Assembly: GCA_030550775.1 (NCBI GenBank)
Contig: JAUQOS010000012.1
Span: 1 to 36,286, forward strand
Length of the DNA: 36,286 nucleotides
Source of the DNA: Armatimonadota bacterium
GTDB taxonomy: Bacteria; Armatimonadota; Fimbriimonadia; Fimbriimonadales; GBS-DC
Reading direction: 5' to 3'
Below the pieces are notes generated by a model that worked only from the letters and a program-made list of their open reading frames with translations, searched no databases and had not been told where the DNA came from. Below, piece by piece: positions 33,035 to 36,286 of this stretch (the first letter of the stretch is position 1; every line of letters begins with the position of its first letter). A program made the position numbers and the translations under genes.

Positions 33035-33042
33035 ATTATACC
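33035..33042 (-). promoter_or_regulatory. GGTATAAT box before phoU
   Basis: On the minus strand a perfect TATAAT preceded by GG ends 6 nt before the ATG at 33028. No -35 match and no ribosome binding site. Strong candidate for a leaderless phoU-yggS-sepF transcript. Confidence 0.6.
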
Positions 33043-33079
33043 TGACATGCGAACTTTTTGGAAAGCACATCCACAAATC

Positions 33080-33106
33080 TTGTAGGGGGCGTTGCCACCC
33101 CCACAA
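33080..33106. repeat. Hairpin TTGTaGGGGG/CCCCCACAA
   Basis: TTGT-A-GGGGG (33080-33089) pairs with CCCCC-ACAA (33098-33106), with one bulged A. It sits in the divergent phoU-dnaA region and may be a short dispersed element. Confidence 0.5.
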
Positions 33107-33305
33107 CAGGTTGAATTGAAGGCATTTTGGCAAGTTTTTTCGCTAAAATGCACAAAAATGCGCGATTGAAGCACCCAATTGTCTCTCATAGCACCTGCAT
33201 GGCTTTAGACGGGCTTTTGATAATCGCAAGGCTTGCAGGAAACGCCCCGTGCCATGCTAATATATTAGCCCGCCCCCCTGATGGCGAGAGCAGGGACGCA
33301 CAACC

Positions 33306-34697
33306 ATGCGCAGGGAGGAAATTGACCAACTACGGTTCGGAGAGGATGCGGAGGCGGCACGGTTGCGTCGGGCGTGGCGCAATGTGGTGCAAGCGATGCT
33401 CACGCGCGTAGCCCCTTCCAGCCGCCGCTATCTAGAAGCGATTACGCTCGTGAGCATAGAGGCGGATTGCGTGCGCTTGCGCCTGGACAACGCCTTCGGA
33501 CGCGATTGGATACGCCAGCGCTATCTGCGCGACATTCAAACACTGCTGAGCCAGCAACTGGGCACACCAGTCACTGTGCAGTTGGTGGGCGAAGATTCTG
33601 CGCCGCCCGCCGAGCTCGCTCCGCTGCCCGTAGCGCCTCCTGCACCAGTGGAAACTGTTCAGCCACCACTACCCGCACCACGCTTCAACCCGCAGTTCAC
33701 CTTCGAAACCTTTGTGGTGGGCAAAAGCAATCGCTTGGCGCACGCGGCTGCCTTTGCGGTCGCCAGCGGCACGAACCCACGCTACAATCCACTTTTTATC
33801 TACAGCCCACCTGGCTTGGGCAAGACCCACCTCCTACACGCTATCGGACACGCCGCCCTGCAGCGAATGCCCAACGCCCGCATCCTTTACATCAGTGGCG
33901 AAGAGTTCGTCAACAGCTATGTGCAAGCTGTGCGCCAACAGAAAGCCGACGAATTCCGTGAACGCTACCGCCACGTGCACTACTGGCTGGTAGATGATGT
34001 GCAGTTCGTTGCAGGCAAGGAACGCACTCAGGAAGAGTTCTTTCATATTTTCAACATGCTCCACAGCGCGGGCAAGCAGTTGGTGATGACCAGCGATAAG
34101 GCGCCGCGCGAGCTGGTGGGCGTGGAAGAGCGACTCCGCTCGCGCTTTGAGATGGGGCTGTGCGCAGATATCGCCCCGCCCGATTTTGAGACCCGTGTAG
34201 CGATTTTGCTCGCCAAGGCCGAGCGCGATGGCGTGGTTTTGCCGATGGAAGTTGCCGAGCTAATCGCCGACAAAATCCAATCGAATGTGCGTGTGTTGGA
34301 GGGCATCCTCACCCGCTTGATTGCCCAAAGCTCCATCACTGGCGAGCCGATTAGCCTTGCGTTAGCCGCTGAGGTATTGCGTGCCTACTTAGTGGACGCC
34401 GAACCGCGCACGCCGTCGCTGGAGCAGATAGTGCGCTTGGTGTGCGACGAGTTGGGCGTGCCCCACGAGGAGGTGGTAGGCAGCAGTCGCCGCAGCGAGG
34501 TGGTGCAGGCACGCCAAATCGCGGTGTTCATCGCGCGCGAGGCAACGGGCGAGGCATGGACGCGTATCGCAGAAGCCTTGAAACGGCACGACCACACCAC
34601 CGTCATCCACGCCTATCGGCAGGTGCAGCAGCGGCTGCGGCGCGACCCGCTTTTGCGCGAGCGTCTGTTGCGCTTGCATCAGCGCGTGCGCCGCTAA
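33306..34697 (+). CDS. dnaA: Chromosomal replication initiator DnaA
   Basis: 463 residues. Domain I (about 17-95) is short and followed by a proline-rich linker (98-124). AAA+ domain III has Walker A PPGLGKTH (168-175), Walker B VDDVQF (229-234), GKERTQEEFFH and RLRSRFEMGL (sensor/arginine region). Domain IV carries SRRSEVVQARQIAVFIAREA and the DNA-binding DHTTV (429-433). It opens oriC and binds DnaA boxes. Two substitutions stand out: SPPGLGKT instead of the near-universal GGVGLGKT, and KRHDHTTV instead of GGRDHTTV. dnaN does not follow. It may be the sole initiator of an unusual lineage or a second DnaA. Confidence 0.92.
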   Translation: MRREEIDQLRFGEDAEAARLRRAWRNVVQAMLTRVAPSSRRYLEAITLVSIEADCVRLRLDNAFGRDWIRQRYLRDIQTLLSQQLGTPVTVQLVGEDSAPPAELAPLPVAPPAPVETVQPPLPAPRFNPQFTFETFVVGKSNRLAHAAAFAVASGTNPRYNPLFIYSPPGLGKTHLLHAIGHAALQRMPNARILYISGEEFVNSYVQAVRQQKADEFRERYRHVHYWLVDDVQFVAGKERTQEEFFHIFNMLHSAGKQLVMTSDKAPRELVGVEERLRSRFEMGLCADIAPPDFETRVAILLAKAERDGVVLPMEVAELIADKIQSNVRVLEGILTRLIAQSSITGEPISLALAAEVLRAYLVDAEPRTPSLEQIVRLVCDELGVPHEEVVGSSRRSEVVQARQIAVFIAREATGEAWTRIAEALKRHDHTTVIHAYRQVQQRLRRDPLLRERLLRLHQRVRR

Positions 34698-34721
34698 CAG
34701 CACCGCCACGCCTGCACCGTG

Positions 34722-34739
34722 CCTGCGCGCAGGTATAAT
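34722..34739 (+). promoter_or_regulatory. Palindrome plus GGTATAAT box before the DUF1611 gene
   Basis: CCTGCGCGCAGG (34722-34733) is a perfect 12-bp palindrome whose last GG is also the GG of GGTATAAT (34732-34739). The ATG at 34753 is 13 nt further on, without a Shine-Dalgarno, so the predicted leader is only a few nt. The palindrome could be an operator. Confidence 0.5.
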
Positions 34740-34752
34740 CCCCCGCACTGCG

Positions 34753-35799
34753 ATGCTGACCCCTGAAAACCGATTGGCGATTTTGATGCACGGCGGGATA
34801 CGCGGGCAGTTCGGCAAAACAGGGCTGGGGCTGCTGCGCTACAGCCGCAATCCAATCGTCGCGGTGATTGACCGCGAATGCGCTGGCGAGTCGCTGCCTG
34901 AGCTTACTGGCATTCCCCGCGCAGTACCGATTGTGGCATCGGTGCAAGAAGCGTTGGCGTATCAGCCTGACACGCTGGTGATCGGAATCGCCCCCTCGGG
35001 CGGGCAACTGCCTCCCGAACAGTGGCAAGAGGTGCGCGTGGCGGTCATGGCGGGGCTGAACCTCGTCAACGGCTTACACACGCGCATGGCAGATCACCCT
35101 GACCTGCAACCGCTGCTACACGGCTGCCAGTGGATTTGGGATGTGCGCCAAGAGCCGCCGAACCTCAGCATCGGCACGGGCAAAGCACGCCACCTGCCAT
35201 GCACGCGCGTGCTTACCGTCGGCACCGACATGGCGGTGGGCAAGATGACCGTCAGCTTGGAAATGCATCGCGCCTGCCTCGCCATCGGAATGCGCTCTCG
35301 CTTCCTGGCTACAGGGCAAACAGGGATTATGATTGAAGGCACGGGCATCCCGCTGGATGCCGTGCGTGTGGACTACGCCTCGGGCGCGGTGGAGCAGTTC
35401 GTCTGCGAGTTGGCGCAAGACGCTGACATCATCCACATCGAAGGGCAAGGCGCGCTGACGAACCCCGCCTCCACTGCTACCCTGCCTCTGCTGCGAGGCG
35501 CGCAGCCCACCCATCTCATCTTGGTGCATCGCGCGGGGCAAACCCACATCCGCACCTTCCCCGATGTGCCGATTGCGCCCCTACCCGAAGTGATTCGCAT
35601 CTACGAGCAGGTGGCGGCGATGGGTGGCGCGTTCTATCCCTCCAAAGTGGTAGCCATCGCGCTCAACACGGCTCACCTCAGCGAGGATGAAGCACACGCA
35701 GCCATCGCCCAAGCAGAAGACGAAACAGGATTGCCCTGCACCGACCCAGTTCGGTTCGGCGCAGGGCGTCTATTACAAGCGATAAAGGACGAAGGGTAG
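34753..35799 (+). CDS. DUF1611 family protein (DgcN-like, putative D-glutamate N-acetyltransferase)
   Basis: 348 residues. The N-terminal Rossmann-like half contains LVIGIAPSGGQLP near 75; the C-terminal P-loop half contains VGTDMAVGKMTVSLEM near 156-171 and HIEGQGALTNPA near 232. DUF1611 proteins include DgcN, described as a D-glutamate N-acetyltransferase of D-glutamate catabolism, often paired with the epimerase-like DgcA. No dgcA is beside it in this window, so the role is inferred from the family only. It follows dnaA by 55 bp with its own promoter-like box. Its stop faces thioredoxin tail to tail at 16 bp. Confidence 0.8.
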   Translation: MLTPENRLAILMHGGIRGQFGKTGLGLLRYSRNPIVAVIDRECAGESLPELTGIPRAVPIVASVQEALAYQPDTLVIGIAPSGGQLPPEQWQEVRVAVMAGLNLVNGLHTRMADHPDLQPLLHGCQWIWDVRQEPPNLSIGTGKARHLPCTRVLTVGTDMAVGKMTVSLEMHRACLAIGMRSRFLATGQTGIMIEGTGIPLDAVRVDYASGAVEQFVCELAQDADIIHIEGQGALTNPASTATLPLLRGAQPTHLILVHRAGQTHIRTFPDVPIAPLPEVIRIYEQVAAMGGAFYPSKVVAIALNTAHLSEDEAHAAIAQAEDETGLPCTDPVRFGAGRLLQAIKDEG

Positions 35800-35815
35800 G
35801 AGTGTCGGTAAGCCA

Positions 35816-36133
35816 CTATAGGTGGCGTGCGATGCGCTGCTCAATCGCGCCCTTAGGCATCGCACCCACAATCTGCTCCACCACACGCCCATTCTTGAAT
35901 AACAGCAGCGTGGGGATGCTCATAATTCCGTACTGTGCTGCCAAGTGCGGGTCTTGGTCCACGTCCACCTTGAAAACCTTCATCTTATCGGCATATTGGT
36001 GCGCCAGCTCCTCTACGACTGGCTCGATCAAGCGGCACGGTCCGCACCAGACCGCCCAGAAGTCCACCAACACAGGTAGAGGCGAGTTCAACACCTCCTC
36101 CTGCCACTCGCGATGCGTGATGACTTTTGCCAT
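35816..36133 (-). CDS. trxA: Thioredoxin
   Basis: 105 residues, the standard length. The redox centre WCGPC spans residues 29-33 and the cis-proline motif is SIPT near 72-75; FWAVWCGPCR and KVDVDQDP are family landmarks. It reduces protein disulfides in the cytoplasm and accepts electrons from thioredoxin reductase. AAGGAGG is placed 6-7 nt before the ATG. No signal peptide. It is monocistronic in appearance and convergent with the DUF1611 gene. Confidence 0.97.
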   Translation of the reverse strand: MAKVITHREWQEEVLNSPLPVLVDFWAVWCGPCRLIEPVVEELAHQYADKMKVFKVDVDQDPHLAAQYGIMSIPTLLLFKNGRVVEQIVGAMPKGAIEQRIARHL

Positions 36134-36160
36134 ACGAAACCTCCTTCAGTCTCGGCGTTC

Positions 36161-36168
36161 AGTATACC
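36161..36168 (-). promoter_or_regulatory. GGTATACT box before trxA
   Basis: On the minus strand GGTATACT lies 27 nt before the trxA ATG, leaving a leader that contains the AAGGAGG site. No good -35 was seen, though the upstream stretch is T-rich. Confidence 0.5.
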
Positions 36169-36212
36169 CTGCGTTTCCAAAGAAAAGGTTAAGCTCTGTC
36201 GCTAACTAGGCT

Positions 36213-36257
36213 GCGTTCCTCGCCTTCTGAGAAGAGTGAAGGGGCAAGCCCCAACCA
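36213..36257. repeat. Degraded dispersed repeat and GGGGC/GCCCC hairpin
   Basis: GCGTTCCTCGCCTTCTGAGA at 36213 resembles the start of the dispersed repeat. It is followed by GGGGCAAGCCCC (about 36241-36252), a short hairpin. The window ends before the context can be judged. Confidence 0.35.
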
Positions 36258-36286
36258 CTTACGCGGAAAGCGAAGCGCCCCCTGCA

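Noticed and set aside
33029-33305. Replication origin upstream of dnaA
   Set aside because: Only one weak DnaA-box-like site (ACATCCACA at 33067) and no clear AT-rich unwinding region were found. A cluster of boxes would be needed.
1-36286. CRISPR array or mobile element
   Set aside because: No regularly spaced identical repeats with unique spacers and no transposase, integrase or phage gene were recognised. The repeats seen are scattered and degenerate.

Overview
The window is about 36 kb of bacterial chromosome with fairly high G+C and very tight gene packing. No tRNA, rRNA, CRISPR array, intact insertion sequence or phage gene was recognised. The organism is probably a diderm with meso-DAP peptidoglycan: an LptF/LptG-type permease implies an outer membrane, and MurE carries the DNPR motif. 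It combines SepF, Sbp/DUF1290 and DUF881 (usual in Firmicutes, Actinobacteria and Armatimonadota) with PEP-CTERM exported proteins. The mixture fits Armatimonadota or a nearby lineage best. That is inference from gene content, not a phylogeny.

Layout. 1-3273 (minus strand): two PEP-CTERM secreted proteins, the first cut by the window edge, then a VanZ-like membrane protein and a ZnuB-type metal ABC permease without its partners. 3274-3989: a 0.7-kb gene-free tract of dispersed repeats and hairpins. 3990-5995: a sugar-phosphate isomerase/epimerase-like protein divergent from a GT2 glycosyltransferase. 5996-6428: a decayed Uma2-family gene and a striking twin-hairpin element with an intrinsic terminator. 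6429-7728: a small glycine-rich membrane protein divergent from a ChaN-like protein.

7887-26239 is one minus-strand division and cell wall (dcw) operon of 16 genes, transcribed mraZ-rsmH-ftsL-ftsI-murE-murF-mraY-murD-ftsW-murG-murC/ddl-ftsQ-DUF881-sbp-ftsA-ftsZ. murC and ddl are a single fused gene and murB is missing. Most junctions are ATGA overlaps or gaps below 35 bp, so the operon is probably co-transcribed from the strong promoter upstream of mraZ. That promoter is followed by four 11-bp-spaced direct repeats, a likely MraZ autoregulatory operator. The cluster supplies cytoplasmic Mur ligases, lipid carrier steps, flippase/polymerase candidates, the septal transpeptidase and the Z-ring with its membrane anchor.

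26582-36286: lptF/G divergent from a secreted M24 (aminopeptidase P-like) peptidase; nuoE, DUF1992 and a MobA-like nucleotidyltransferase; a minus-strand phoU-yggS-sepF set that adds a second Z-ring anchor; dnaA; a DUF1611 (DgcN-like) protein; and thioredoxin.

The most interesting non-coding signals are: a recurring GGTAnnnT box lying 6-8 nt before several start codons that lack a Shine-Dalgarno sequence (candidate leaderless promoters); the MraZ operator; the twin-hairpin element at 6319-6414; and a family of dispersed inverted repeats with the core CTCGCCTTCGGCTCGGAATG.
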